From Streptomyces sp. NBC_01241 (GTDB taxonomy: Bacteria; Actinomycetota; Actinomycetes; Streptomycetales; Streptomycetaceae), in assembly GCF_041435435.1 (NCBI RefSeq), contig NZ_CP108494.1, positions 8,218,501-8,282,500 on the forward strand: DNA of 64,000 nucleotides, written 5' to 3'. The position numbers were made by a program, and so were the translations under genes. Position 1 is the stretch's first letter, and every line of letters starts with the position of its first letter. The notes under the pieces are model-generated. The model worked only from the letters and a program-made list of their open reading frames with translations. It was not told the DNA's origin and made no database searches. Positions 45,624 through 54,681 of the stretch are shown in pieces.

Positions 45624-46808
45624 TTACTTCTCCTTCGGGGCGGCGCTCTCGGCGATGATCCGGTCCGCGAGCGCGAAAGCGGAGTTGGCGGCCGGCACCC
45701 CGCAGTACACGGCGGACTGCAGCAGCACCTCCTGGACCTCTTCGGGCGTCAGGTCGCCGCTGCCGAGCGCGGCGCGCAGATGCATTTCCAGTTCGCCCTC
45801 ATGCCCCAGCGCGATCAGTGCGGTGAGAGTGAGACAGCGACGGGTCCGGTGGTCGAGACCGGGCCGGGTCCAGACCTCGCCCCACGCGTAGCGGGTGATG
45901 AAGTCCTGGAACACGGCGGTGAACGGGGTGGTACGGGCGATCGCGCGGTCCACATGGGCGTCGCCGAGCACGGTACGGCGCACGGAGAGTCCGGCGGCGT
46001 GGCGGGTGCCGTCGTCCGACCCGGCCTCGGCCGCCGTGCCGAAGTGCCCGAGCAGTGCGGACAGTACGGCGTCGGGCCGCTCGACGTTGGCCAGGTGGGC
46101 GGCGCCGGGGATCTCGACCAGACCGGCGCCGGCAATGCCGTCCGCGAGTTCGCGGGCGTGCGCGACCGGGGTCGCCGGATCGTCGCGCCCGGCGACCACC
46201 ATGGTGGGCGCCGTGATCCGGCCCAGGTCGGCCCGGAGGTCGTACGCGGCGAGCGCTTCGCACAGCGCGGCGTACGCCTCGGGGTCGGTCGTGCGCATGG
46301 TGTCGACGAGGGTCCGGGCGGCCGGCTCACCGGCGAACGCGGGGGTGAACCAGCGGCCCGCCGAGCCGTCGGCGACCTGTCCGATGCCGGACGTCCGGAC
46401 GGTGCGGGCCCGGTCCCGCCAGCCCTGCGGCTCGCCGAAGCGCGCCGAGGAACAGAGGATCGCCAGCGAGGAAACGCGTTCCGGGTGGTGGACGGCGAGC
46501 CAGGTCCCGACGGCGCCGCCGAGCGAGATGCCCGCGTACGCGAACCGGTCGATCCCGAGCGCGTCGGCGACCTTGAGGACCTCGCGCCCCAGCTCGGGGA
46601 CGCCGCCGCCCGGAGGCAGCAGATCCGCCGCGGTGCCGCCGTGGCCGGGCAGGTCCCAGCGGACCACCCGGTGGCCGCGGGTCAGCCCGGCGACCTGCGG
46701 GTCCCATACGGAGAGCGAGGTACCGAGCGAGGGCCCGAGGACGAGGGGCGGTGCTGAGGGCGGGCCGTCCACCTGGTGGTGCAGGCCCGCGGTGGTGCGG
46801 GATGTCAT
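45624..46808 (-). CDS. pcaL: 3-oxoadipate enol-lactonase / 4-carboxymuconolactone decarboxylase fusion
   Basis: 394 residues. Residues 1-260 are an alpha/beta hydrolase (nucleophile Ser in AGISLGG, GRDDPATPV near the acid) that acts as enol-lactonase (PcaD). Residues 280-394 are the carboxymuconolactone decarboxylase (PcaC) domain (FTAVFQDFITRYAWGEVWTR, LRAALGSGDLTPEEVQE, GVPAANSAF). The fused PcaL is typical of actinobacteria and catalyses the two steps from 4-carboxymuconolactone to 3-oxoadipate. AAGGAGCC precedes the ATG. It lies 55 bases after pcaB. Confidence 0.94.
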   Translation of the reverse strand: MTSRTTAGLHHQVDGPPSAPPLVLGPSLGTSLSVWDPQVAGLTRGHRVVRWDLPGHGGTAADLLPPGGGVPELGREVLKVADALGIDRFAYAGISLGGAVGTWLAVHHPERVSSLAILCSSARFGEPQGWRDRARTVRTSGIGQVADGSAGRWFTPAFAGEPAARTLVDTMRTTDPEAYAALCEALAAYDLRADLGRITAPTMVVAGRDDPATPVAHARELADGIAGAGLVEIPGAAHLANVERPDAVLSALLGHFGTAAEAGSDDGTRHAAGLSVRRTVLGDAHVDRAIARTTPFTAVFQDFITRYAWGEVWTRPGLDHRTRRCLTLTALIALGHEGELEMHLRAALGSGDLTPEEVQEVLLQSAVYCGVPAANSAFALADRIIAESAAPKEK

Positions 46809-46863
46809 GAGGCTCCTTGTACGGGCTGGTGCTGGTCGGAGGTGCGGGAGGGCGTGTCCGGTC

Positions 46864-48423
46864 TCACGGCACGGGCCGCCCGCGGCCGCCGTGGCTCAGC
46901 GCGCGGTCGACGAGCGCGCCGGCCGAACCCGGGTAGGCGGTGGGATCGGTGAGGGCGCGCAGCCGTTCCTCGGGGACCAGCCCCACGAGGTCCGGCTCGC
47001 CGCGCAGCGCTTCGAGCAGCCCGGTCCGTTCGAGGACGGCCCGCTCGCCCGCGCGGGTCACCGCCGCACGGGCCTCGGCCCGTCCGGCCAGCGGCGCGAG
47101 GACGGCAACCAGACGTTCGGTGACGATCAGTCCGTGGGTGGCGTCGAGGTTGCCGCGCATACGGTCCGGATGGACCCGGAGCCCCTCCGCGAGCGATACC
47201 GCGGTCTCCGCCATTCCGCCGACCGTGCGCAGCGCGTCGCGCAGCGTCTGCCACTCGGCGTGCCAGGCGCCGGGCGGGCGTTCGTCCTCGGCGACGAGCG
47301 AGCCGTACAGCACGCCGGCCAGCGCCGGCACCCGGCGCGCCGCGCCCGCGATCAGCGTCGCACGGGCCGGGTTGGCCTTGTGCGGCATGGCGGAGGAGCC
47401 GCCGCCGGTGCCCTCGGACAACTCGCCGATCTCGGTCCGCGACAACACCAGTACATCGGCGGCGAGCTTGCCGAGGGCGCCGGCCGTGAGGGCCAGGGCC
47501 CCGCCGAGTTCGGCGACCGGCGTGCGCAGCACGTGCCATGGCAGTACGGGCTCCACCAGCCCGGTCTCGGCGGTGTAGGCCGCGAGCAGCCGCACCCCGA
47601 TGTCCCGTGTGCCGTCGCTCCGGGACCGCTCCGCCGGGACGGCACCGTCCGGAACCTCGGCGAACGCCGAGAAAGCGGCCAAGGTACCTGCGGCGCCGCC
47701 CAGTTGGGACGGGAGCGCGGACCGGACGGCGGTGAGCCGGTCGTGGGCGTCCAGGACCAGCGCGCGCCAGCCCGCCGCCTTGAGGCCGAAGGTCGTCGGA
47801 ACCGCGTGCTGGGTCAGCGTCCGGCCCGCCATCGGGGTGTCCCGGTGCGTGGTGGCCAGCCGGCCGAGGGCCGCGGCGACCCGGGCGAGATCCGCGAGCA
47901 CGGCCTCCAGTGCCCTCGACGCCACCAGCATCGTGGCCGTGTCGAGGATGTCCTGACTGGTCGCGCCCCGGTGCACATGGGACGCGGCCGCCGGGTCCAT
48001 CTCGCCTACAGCCGCAGTGAGTTCGGCGACCAACGGAATGACCGGGTTGCCGCACGAGCGGGCCCGCAGCGCCAGGTCGCGGGGGTCGAACCGGCCGGGC
48101 GCCGCGGCCGCCGCCGCGACGGCCCGTGCGGCTGGTTCCGGGGCGAGGCCGATCGACACCTGGGCGCGGATGAGGGCCACCTCGGCGTCCAGCATGGCCC
48201 GGACGTAGGCCCTGTCGCCCGTCAGCGCCGCCACGGCGCAACCCGCCCCGACCGGGGTGAGCAGACCGACGTCCGCGGCGCAATCAGCCGAGGTGGCGGG
48301 ACCGGCCGAGGTGGCGGGACCGGCCGAGGTGGCGGAACCGGCCGTGCCGGCGGGGCCGGTCGTGTTGGCGGAATCAGCCGAGGTGGCGGGACCGGCCGCA
48401 GCAGCGGAATCAGCCGAAGTCAA
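46864..48423 (-). CDS. pcaB: 3-carboxy-cis,cis-muconate cycloisomerase with repeat-extended N terminus
   Basis: 519 residues. From about residue 50 it is a normal fumarase/aspartase-superfamily enzyme: VGLLTPVGAG, the HRGATSQDILDTA region, and the signature GGGSSAMPHKANPA. It converts 3-carboxymuconate to 4-carboxymuconolactone. Residues 1-48 are an Ala/Ser/Gly/Pro/Thr run of hexapeptides such as TSAGPA and TSADSA, from an 18-bp tandem DNA repeat. ATG 48423 overlaps the pcaG end by 14 bases, a natural coupling, so the extension is probably translated. Family members usually start close to the DVGLL motif. Confidence 0.9.
   Translation of the reverse strand: MTSADSAAAAGPATSADSANTTGPAGTAGSATSAGPATSAGPATSADCAADVGLLTPVGAGCAVAALTGDRAYVRAMLDAEVALIRAQVSIGLAPEPAARAVAAAAAAPGRFDPRDLALRARSCGNPVIPLVAELTAAVGEMDPAAASHVHRGATSQDILDTATMLVASRALEAVLADLARVAAALGRLATTHRDTPMAGRTLTQHAVPTTFGLKAAGWRALVLDAHDRLTAVRSALPSQLGGAAGTLAAFSAFAEVPDGAVPAERSRSDGTRDIGVRLLAAYTAETGLVEPVLPWHVLRTPVAELGGALALTAGALGKLAADVLVLSRTEIGELSEGTGGGSSAMPHKANPARATLIAGAARRVPALAGVLYGSLVAEDERPPGAWHAEWQTLRDALRTVGGMAETAVSLAEGLRVHPDRMRGNLDATHGLIVTERLVAVLAPLAGRAEARAAVTRAGERAVLERTGLLEALRGEPDLVGLVPEERLRALTDPTAYPGSAGALVDRALSHGGRGRPVP
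48288..48413 (-). repeat. 18-bp tandem repeat, about 7 units, in pcaB 5' end
   Basis: Seven consecutive 18-base units based on CCGAGGTGGCGGGACCGG (plus strand), three of them identical and the others diverged. The unit is a multiple of three, so it adds in-frame hexapeptides to PcaB. Units also reach the pcaG stop codon. Confidence 0.92.
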
Positions 48424-49012
48424 GGAAGACCGTCTCCTCGTGCTGCCCGTCGCCCTGGAGACGGATGTCGAAGCGGTGCACGCCCGCCCCGTCCGGCGTG
48501 GTGACCAGCGTGGCCCGGCGCTCGGGCGGCAACTGTGCGAGCAGGGCGTCGGCCGTGCGGCCGTCCGCGTCGTGCAGATAGGCCCGGGTGTACAGATGGT
48601 GCAGCAGACCGCGGGCGAAGACGGCCAGAGACAGGTACGGCACCCCTCCCGGCGGCAGGGTCCGCACGGTGAAGTGGCCGTCGGCGTCCGTGCTCACCCG
48701 GCCGAAGCCGGTGAACACCAGTCCGTCGCGGCCGATGACCGCACCGGTCACCGGGTCGCGGCGCAGCGATCCGGGCGCCCCGGTGCGCGAGCCGTCCGGG
48801 GCGGGCTGCCACACCTCGACGATCGCGTCGGGCACCGGCTGCCCGGCCCCGTCGAGGACGTGACCGTGCAGGGTGATCGTGTCCGGGTGGCCGGTCGGCG
48901 CGATGTCGCCGCCCTTCACGAACGGCAGCGCGTAGCCGTAGAAGGGGCCCACCGTCTGGGACGGGGTGGGGGCCGGATCGGCGTGGGGTGCGGGAAGCGT
49001 CGGACGGGACAT
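48410..49012 (-). CDS. pcaG: protocatechuate 3,4-dioxygenase alpha subunit
   Basis: 200 residues of the intradiol dioxygenase family, alpha type (no iron-ligand Tyr/His set). QTVGPFYGYALPF opens it, VEVWQPAPDGSRTGAPGS and FGRVSTDADGHFTVRTLPPG are the core, and RFDIRLQGDGQHEETVFLDF ends it. It forms the structural half of the alpha-beta heterodimer with PcaH. ATG 49012 shares its first base with the pcaH stop (TGATG), so subunit synthesis is coupled. Confidence 0.94.
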   Translation of the reverse strand: MSRPTLPAPHADPAPTPSQTVGPFYGYALPFVKGGDIAPTGHPDTITLHGHVLDGAGQPVPDAIVEVWQPAPDGSRTGAPGSLRRDPVTGAVIGRDGLVFTGFGRVSTDADGHFTVRTLPPGGVPYLSLAVFARGLLHHLYTRAYLHDADGRTADALLAQLPPERRATLVTTPDGAGVHRFDIRLQGDGQHEETVFLDFG

Positions 49013-49782
49013 CAGCGGCCCTCCTCGATCCAGGTGGCGGACGGTCCGTCGAGGACGATGTCCCAGCGGTAGCCGAGCGACCACTCGGGGACGGACAGAT
49101 CGTGGTCGTACGTGGCGACCAGACGGTTGCGGGCGCTGTCGTCGGTGACCGACTGGAGGATCGGGTCGTAGGGGAACAGCGGATCGCCGGGGAAGTACAT
49201 CTGCGTGATCAGGCGTTGCGCGAACGCGGAGCCGAAGAGCGAGAAGTGGATGTGCGCGGGACGCCAGGCGTTGGTGTGGTTGCGCCAGGGGTAGGCGCCC
49301 GGCCTGACGGTGACGAAGGAGTACTCTCCCTGATCATCCGTCAGGCACCGCCCCACACCGGTGAAGTTGGGATCGAGGGGCGCGGGGTGCTGGTCGCGCT
49401 GATGGGCGTACCGGCCCGACGCGTTGGCCTGCCAGATCTCGACCAGCTGGCCGCGCACCGGCCGCCCGGAGCGGTCCAGGACCCGGCCGGTGACGGTGAT
49501 CCGCTCGCCGAGCGGCTCGCCCGGGTGCTGACGCGTCAGGTCGTGGTCCAGATCGGTGATGTCGGTGACACCGAAGGCCGGACCGGTGAGTTCGACGGCC
49601 TCCGGGTCGCCGGCGGGCAGCAGCGGCCGCTTCGGGTGGCGCAGCACACTGCTGCGGTACGGGGTGTAGGCCCGGTCCGGGTGCGGGCGGACGGGACCGC
49701 CCGTGGCGAGGTGCCCGGCGTACTGCTCGCGCGCTTCGCGGATCTCGGCGCTGATGTCGCCCTGGGTGAGCGGGGTGGTCAT
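49012..49782 (-). CDS. pcaH: protocatechuate 3,4-dioxygenase beta subunit
   Basis: 256 residues. It carries the non-haem Fe(III) ligands of intradiol dioxygenases: Tyr in SGRYAHQ, Tyr in PGAYPWRNH and the two His in RPAHIHFSLFG. It opens protocatechuate to 3-carboxy-cis,cis-muconate. GGAAAGG precedes ATG 49782; a longer frame overlapping pcaF lacks support. It sits between pcaF and pcaG with 7 bases to the former. Confidence 0.95.
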   Translation of the reverse strand: MTTPLTQGDISAEIREAREQYAGHLATGGPVRPHPDRAYTPYRSSVLRHPKRPLLPAGDPEAVELTGPAFGVTDITDLDHDLTRQHPGEPLGERITVTGRVLDRSGRPVRGQLVEIWQANASGRYAHQRDQHPAPLDPNFTGVGRCLTDDQGEYSFVTVRPGAYPWRNHTNAWRPAHIHFSLFGSAFAQRLITQMYFPGDPLFPYDPILQSVTDDSARNRLVATYDHDLSVPEWSLGYRWDIVLDGPSATWIEEGR

Positions 49783-49789
49783 GCGGGTT

Positions 49790-51004
49790 CTACCTTTCCA
49801 GTACGAGGGCTGAGCCCTGGCCCACGCCGATGCACAGCGTGGCCACGCCGACGCCGGAACCGGCTGCCTTGAGCTGATGGGCGACCGCACCCGCCAGCCG
49901 GGCGCCCGAGGCGCCGAGCGGGTGGCCGATCGCGATCGCGCCGCCGCGCGGGTTGAGGATCGCGGGGTCGAGGTCGGGCCACTCGGCGACGCAGCCCAGC
50001 ACCTGGGCGGCGAACGCCTCGTTGAGTTCGAGCGTCGTGAGGTCGGCGAAGGTCCTGCCCGCCCGGTCCAGCGCCCGGTTCACGGCCTCGACGGGCGCGA
50101 GACCGAAGTACTGCGGCTCGTTGGCGGACACCGCCGTGGCCGAGATCCGGGCCAGCGGCTCGCGGCCGGTGGCCCGCAGCCCCTCCTCGTCGGCGAGCAG
50201 AAGCGCGGCTGCCCCGTCGTTGAGCGGCGAGGAATTGCCCGCGGTGACGGTGCCGTTCTCCGTGCGGAACGACGGACGGAGCTTGGCCATGGCCGCCGGC
50301 GAGGCGTCGTCCCTGATGCACTCGTCGCGGTCCACGACGAGCGGATCGCCCTTGCGGCGCGGGATCGTGAGCGGCACGATCTCCTCGTCGAACAGCCCGG
50401 CGGCCCGTGCCCCGGACGCCTTGCGGTGGGATGCGAGAGCGAACTCGTCCTGCTGCTCACGGCTGAGGGAGTGCTTCTCCGCGATCAGTTCGGCGCTCTC
50501 GCCGAGCGGCACCGTCCACTGCGGGTCCATCTTCGGGTTGACCATGCGCCACCCGAGCGTGGTCGAGAACATCTCGGTGTGCCCGGCCGGGAAGGCGCGG
50601 TCGCTCTTCGGCAGCACGTACGGGGCGCGGGTCATCGACTCGACACCGCCCGCCACGACCAGCGAGTGGTCGCCGAGGGCGATGGCCCGGGCCGCCTGCA
50701 CCACGGCCTCCAGTCCGGAGGCGCACAGCCGGTTGACGGTGACGCCCGGGACGGTGACCGGAAGTCCCGCCAGGAGCGCGGCCATCCGGCCGACATTGCG
50801 GTTCTCCTCGCCCGCGCCGTTGGCGTTGCCGAGAACCACGTCGCCGATGCGCCCCGGATCGAGCTCCGGGGTGCGGGCCAGCAGCGCGCGGATGGCGTGG
50901 GCGGCCAGGTCGTCGGGGCGCACCTGGGACAGCGCCCCGTTGTACCGGCCGATCGGCGTGCGGACGGCGTCGACGACGTAGACGTCGCGCGGTCGGAAAC
51001 TCAT
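49790..51004 (-). CDS. pcaF: 3-oxoadipyl-CoA thiolase
   Basis: 404 residues of the thiolase superfamily. The nucleophilic Cys is in VNRLCASGLEAV, the His in AIGHPLGASGARL and the second Cys in TLCIGVGQG. It cleaves 3-oxoadipyl-CoA to acetyl-CoA and succinyl-CoA, the last step of the route. ATG 51004 overlaps the pcaJ stop by 4 bases. Specificity for 3-oxoadipyl-CoA rather than acetoacetyl-CoA comes from the operon context. Confidence 0.94.
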   Translation of the reverse strand: MSFRPRDVYVVDAVRTPIGRYNGALSQVRPDDLAAHAIRALLARTPELDPGRIGDVVLGNANGAGEENRNVGRMAALLAGLPVTVPGVTVNRLCASGLEAVVQAARAIALGDHSLVVAGGVESMTRAPYVLPKSDRAFPAGHTEMFSTTLGWRMVNPKMDPQWTVPLGESAELIAEKHSLSREQQDEFALASHRKASGARAAGLFDEEIVPLTIPRRKGDPLVVDRDECIRDDASPAAMAKLRPSFRTENGTVTAGNSSPLNDGAAALLLADEEGLRATGREPLARISATAVSANEPQYFGLAPVEAVNRALDRAGRTFADLTTLELNEAFAAQVLGCVAEWPDLDPAILNPRGGAIAIGHPLGASGARLAGAVAHQLKAAGSGVGVATLCIGVGQGSALVLER

Positions 51005-51681
51005 GAGCCGGTCCTTTCGGTGGTACCCACGGGGGCGGTTTCGGCCGGTACGTCGGTACGTACGGGGGCGGCGGTCGCGGCCAGCACCTCGTCGACGCTC
51101 ACCCCGGGGGCGGTCTCCACCAGAACGAGCCCGTCCCCGGTCACGTCGAGCACGGCCAGATCGGTGATCACGCGGTGGACGCACGCCTTGCCGGTCAGCG
51201 GCAGCGTGCACTCGTCGACGATCTTCGGGCTGCCGTCCTTGGCGGTGTGCGTCATGGTGACGATGACGCGGCGCGCGCCGTGCACCAGGTCCATGGCCCC
51301 GCCGATGCCGGTCACCATCTTTCCCGGCACCGCCCAGTTGGCGAGGTCACCGCGGGCCGAGACCTGCATGGCCCCGAGCACGGCAGCGTCGATGTGGCCC
51401 CCGCGGATCATGCCGAAGGAGAGCGCCGAGTCGAAGAACGAGGCGCCGGGCCGGACGGTCACCGTCTCCTTGCCCGCGTTGATCAGATCGGGGTCGACGT
51501 CCTCGTCGTACGGGAACGGCCCGGTGCCCAGGATGCCGTTCTCGGACTCCAGGACGACATGGACGCCCTCGGGCAGGTGGTTGGGGATCAGCGTCGGCAG
51601 CCCGATGCCGAGGTTGACGTACTCGCCGTCGCGCAGCTCGGCCGCGGCTCTGGCGGCCATCTCGTTCCGGTTCCAGGCCAT
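51001..51681 (-). CDS. pcaJ: 3-oxoacid (3-oxoadipate) CoA-transferase subunit B
   Basis: 226 residues of the CoA-transferase beta family. The catalytic glutamate lies in VVLESENGILG, with NLGIGLPTLIPNHLPEGVH before it and MDLVHGARRVIVTMTHTAKD after. With PcaI it moves CoA from succinyl-CoA to 3-oxoadipate. ATG 51681 shares a base with the pcaI stop. The C-terminal 25 residues are Val/Ala/Thr-rich and slightly longer than usual. Confidence 0.93.
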   Translation of the reverse strand: MAWNRNEMAARAAAELRDGEYVNLGIGLPTLIPNHLPEGVHVVLESENGILGTGPFPYDEDVDPDLINAGKETVTVRPGASFFDSALSFGMIRGGHIDAAVLGAMQVSARGDLANWAVPGKMVTGIGGAMDLVHGARRVIVTMTHTAKDGSPKIVDECTLPLTGKACVHRVITDLAVLDVTGDGLVLVETAPGVSVDEVLAATAAPVRTDVPAETAPVGTTERTGS

Positions 51682-52451
51682 CAGCCCCGTGCCTCCCGCT
51701 CGGTCACCGTGCGCTGTTCGATCTTCTTGTCCTCGGCCTGCTCCCGGCTCAGCCCGACCACTCGCTGCACGAAGATGCCGGGAACGTGGACGTGGTCCGG
51801 GTCGATCTCGCCCGGCTCGACCAGTTCCTCGACCTCCGCGACGGTGACCCGGCCCGCCATGGCCGCGAGCGGGTTGAAGTTGCGCGCGGACTTGTTGAAG
51901 ACCAGATTGCCGTGGCGGTCGCCCTTCGCGGCCCGTACGAGCGCGAAATCGGTGCGGATGCCGCGCTCCAGTACGTACTCGGCGCCGTCGAACGTACGTA
52001 CCTCCTTGGCGGGTGACGCCAGGGCCACGTTGCCCACATCGTCGTAGCGCCAGGGCAGTCCGCCCTCCGCGACCTGGGTGCCGACACCCGCGGGGGTGTA
52101 GAACGCGGGGATGCCGGCCCCGCCGGCCCGCAGCCGCTCGGCCAGCGTGCCCTGGGGGATGAGTTCGAGCTCCAGCTCGCCCCCGAGGTACTGCCGGGCG
52201 AACTCCTTGTTCCCGCCGATGTACGAGCCGGTGACCCGACTGATCCGGCCCGAGGTGAGCAGCACCGCGAGTCCGGTATCCATCGCCCCGCAGTTGTTGG
52301 AGACGACTTCGAGTCCGCTGACGCCTCGTGCGTGCAGGGCATCGATCAACACGTTCGGCACGCCGCTGAGGCCGAAGCCTCCCACCGCTATCGACGCGCC
52401 GTCCGGCACGTCGGCCACGGCCAGTGCCGCTGACGCGACCACCTTGTCCAT
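51681..52451 (-). CDS. pcaI: 3-oxoacid (3-oxoadipate) CoA-transferase subunit A
   Basis: 256 residues of the CoA-transferase alpha family: GASIAVGGFGLSGVPNVLID, VSNNCGAMDTGLAVLL, SYIGGNKEFARQYL and GIPAFYTPAGVGTQVAEGG are all standard. First gene of the pca operon. The start is taken at ATG 52451 (MDKVVASAAL), which begins the conserved part. In-frame ATG 52463 and GTG 52496 also exist, and the latter lies inside the operator-like repeat. Confidence 0.92.
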   Translation of the reverse strand: MDKVVASAALAVADVPDGASIAVGGFGLSGVPNVLIDALHARGVSGLEVVSNNCGAMDTGLAVLLTSGRISRVTGSYIGGNKEFARQYLGGELELELIPQGTLAERLRAGGAGIPAFYTPAGVGTQVAEGGLPWRYDDVGNVALASPAKEVRTFDGAEYVLERGIRTDFALVRAAKGDRHGNLVFNKSARNFNPLAAMAGRVTVAEVEELVEPGEIDPDHVHVPGIFVQRVVGLSREQAEDKKIEQRTVTEREARG

Positions 52452-52480
52452 CGGACCGCCCATCCAGTAGTGTTCGCATA

Positions 52481-52496
52481 GTGAAGTTTCCTTCAC
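52481..52496. promoter_or_regulatory. operator-like inverted repeat of the pca operon
   Basis: GTGAAG and CTTCAC separated by 4 bases, just downstream of the predicted transcription start and upstream of pcaI. It is the obvious place for the divergent IclR-type regulator to act. Confidence 0.5.
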
Positions 52497-52508
52497 TCGC
52501 TCGCGAGG

Positions 52509-52537
52509 AGTCTGCCGCCGCGGCGAAGGCGTGTCAA
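52509..52537 (-). promoter_or_regulatory. predicted pca operon promoter
   Basis: Minus strand TTGACA (52537-52532), 17-base spacer, CAGACT (52514-52509). Consensus -35 and good spacing for the main sigma factor; the start point would be near 52502. Confidence 0.6.
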
Positions 52538-52727
52538 TGGTGCTGAGATATTTCGGACACCGCCCGTATGCGTGCCCGGCCATGCGCCCGGCCTGCTGGG
52601 ACGGGACCGGACCGGAGCCCGCCCCGGCCCCCGGACCGGCTTTCGGACCGGCTCGTGGGGCGGTCACGCCCGCCCCACGACATCGCCCCGCGTCTCCCGC
52701 GGCGCGGCCACACCCGACGGAGAACCG

Positions 52728-54392
52728 ATGCCACCGACCCGGACCATCCCGAGCGAGCCGCCGGTACCGGCCGAGGCCGTCGCCCCGCTCATGCGCGGCA
52801 TCACCGTGCTGCGCCGGCTCACCGACGCCGATGGGACACTCAGCTCCAGTGATCTGGAACGTGCCACCGGACTGGCCCGCTCCACCGTCGACCGGGTCAC
52901 CACGACCCTCGCCCGCATGGGATACGTCCGCCTCGACGGCCGGGACGTCACACTCGCCCCGGGCCTGATGGAACTCGGCAACGCCTACCTGGCGTCCATC
53001 CGCCTCCCCGCCCTGTTCCGGGAACGGGCGGACGCCCTCGCCGACGAACTCGACGAGTCGGTCTCCCTCGCGGTCCCCGACGGCGACGGAATCCGCTTCA
53101 TCCACCAGGCCGCCCGGCGTCGCGCGATGTCCCTGAGCTTTCGCATGGGCGACCTGCTGCCCGCCGAGCGCACCGCACCCGGAGCGCTGTTCGCCGCCGG
53201 CTGGGGCCCGGCGGGGTGGGAGGCCTGGCGGCAGCGGCGCGCGGCCGACCCGGACGGCGCCCGCTTCCCGTCGCTGCCGCCGCGCCCGTCCCCGACGGAG
53301 GACGACTTCACGGCGAGAGTGGCAGCGGCGCGCGCCGATGACCGGGCACTGGACGACCAGCTGATCGAAGCGGGCCTCGTCGCGCTCGCGGTGCCGGTCC
53401 GCGCCCCCGGGGGCGACGTCGTCTGCGCGCTCAGCGTCGTCAGCCACACCAGCCGTCATACCGCCGGGGGACTGGTCGACACCTTGCTGCCCCGGCTGCG
53501 CGCCGCGGCCGCGGCCATGGAGGACCGGCTGCGCACCGCGCCGCCCGCCCGGTCCGTACCCGCCACCGGCGTACTCGCTTCCTGGACGGCCGCGTCCAAA
53601 CAGGAACTGGGCCGCGAGTTCATCGAGTCCCTCGCCCGCGGCCTGACCGTGCTCACCGCCTTCGGTGACGGCGGCGAGACCCTGACACTCAGCGCCGTCG
53701 CGCAGGCCACCGGCCTCTCCCGGGCGACCGCACGCCGTGCCCTGATCACCCTCGAACACCTCGGGTACGTGGCGGTCGACGGCCGGGAACATCGGCTGAC
53801 CCCGCGCGTCCTCGGCCTCGGATACCCGCCGCTCTCGCGCACGACACTGTCCCTGATCGCCCAGCCCCACCTCGGGTCCCTGGCCGGCCGCATCAAGGAA
53901 TCGGCGTCGCTCGCCGTCCTCGTGGACGACTCGGTGCAGTACGTGGCGCGCTCCGCCTCCCACCGCATCATGAGCGTCAACATCACCGTGGGTACCCGAT
54001 TCCCCGCCTACGCGACGTCGCTGGGCCGGGTTCTGCTGGCCGACCTCACCCCCGTCGAACTCGACGCCGCTCTCACCCGTACCGAACTCCGCCCCCTGGC
54101 GCCGCGCACCCTGACCCACCGCACCGAACTCGAAGCCGTCCTGGACCGGGTGCGGACCCAGGGCCATGCCCTCGTGGACAAGGAACTGGAGGCGGGGCTC
54201 CGCTCGATCGCCGTACCCGTCCGTGACCGGGCGGGCGCGGCGGTCGCCTCCATCAACGTCGCGATGCACAGCAGCAGCCGCACGATCGAGGAGTGCGAGG
54301 AGCAGATACTTCCCCAGCTCCGCGACACGGCACTCAAGATCGAGACCGAACTCCACACGGCGGAACGCTTCACCCGCGTCGCTGTCGCCTGA
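52728..54392 (+). CDS. double-domain IclR-family regulator of the pca operon
   Basis: 554 residues, twice the usual IclR length, because the whole IclR unit is present twice. Residues about 20-265 have a winged helix (SSSDLERATGLARSTVDRV) and an effector domain. Residues about 290-550 repeat both (LSAVAQATGLSRATARRALI; MSVNITVGTRFPAYATSLGR; EAGLRSIAVPVRD). Single IclR proteins of the PcaR/PcaU type control beta-ketoadipate genes. This one diverges from pcaI and is the likely regulator. ATG 52728 follows GGAG. The halves are diverged, so the fusion is old. Confidence 0.88.
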   Translation: MPPTRTIPSEPPVPAEAVAPLMRGITVLRRLTDADGTLSSSDLERATGLARSTVDRVTTTLARMGYVRLDGRDVTLAPGLMELGNAYLASIRLPALFRERADALADELDESVSLAVPDGDGIRFIHQAARRRAMSLSFRMGDLLPAERTAPGALFAAGWGPAGWEAWRQRRAADPDGARFPSLPPRPSPTEDDFTARVAAARADDRALDDQLIEAGLVALAVPVRAPGGDVVCALSVVSHTSRHTAGGLVDTLLPRLRAAAAAMEDRLRTAPPARSVPATGVLASWTAASKQELGREFIESLARGLTVLTAFGDGGETLTLSAVAQATGLSRATARRALITLEHLGYVAVDGREHRLTPRVLGLGYPPLSRTTLSLIAQPHLGSLAGRIKESASLAVLVDDSVQYVARSASHRIMSVNITVGTRFPAYATSLGRVLLADLTPVELDAALTRTELRPLAPRTLTHRTELEAVLDRVRTQGHALVDKELEAGLRSIAVPVRDRAGAAVASINVAMHSSSRTIEECEEQILPQLRDTALKIETELHTAERFTRVAVA

Positions 54393-54681
54393 GTCCCGGT
54401 GGCGGCGGGTCAGTTCGCCGTACGTCGCCGGACGTCCGCCCGGACGGCGGAAGCGGCCACTTCGACGGCAGGGCGATGAGCCGGGCCCCCGAGCGATGCC
54501 CGTCGTGACCCGGCGGATGTTTCCGCGTCCTCCCGGTACCGGGCACCGGGTGTGTGAGCACCTCGTGAGTGCGTGGCCTGGAGGGCGGCGACGTCCGTGG
54601 GACTCTCTGACCGGGCAGTGTCGGGCAGCGATATCGGATCGGGGCCGGATGACGCTTGGGGAGCAGGCGCCCGTGCGTGTG

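Noticed and set aside
46805..48283. 492-codon minus-strand frame over pcaB
   Set aside because: Wrong frame of pcaB: Arg/Gly-rich with no family motif, while the correct frame has the fumarase-type signature.
48288..48413. CRISPR array
   Set aside because: Units are directly adjacent without spacers and keep a reading frame; they encode PcaB hexapeptides.
45895..48504. 869-codon plus-strand open frame
   Set aside because: It is antisense to pcaL and pcaB; the Gly/Arg-rich repeats come from the 18-bp array read backwards.
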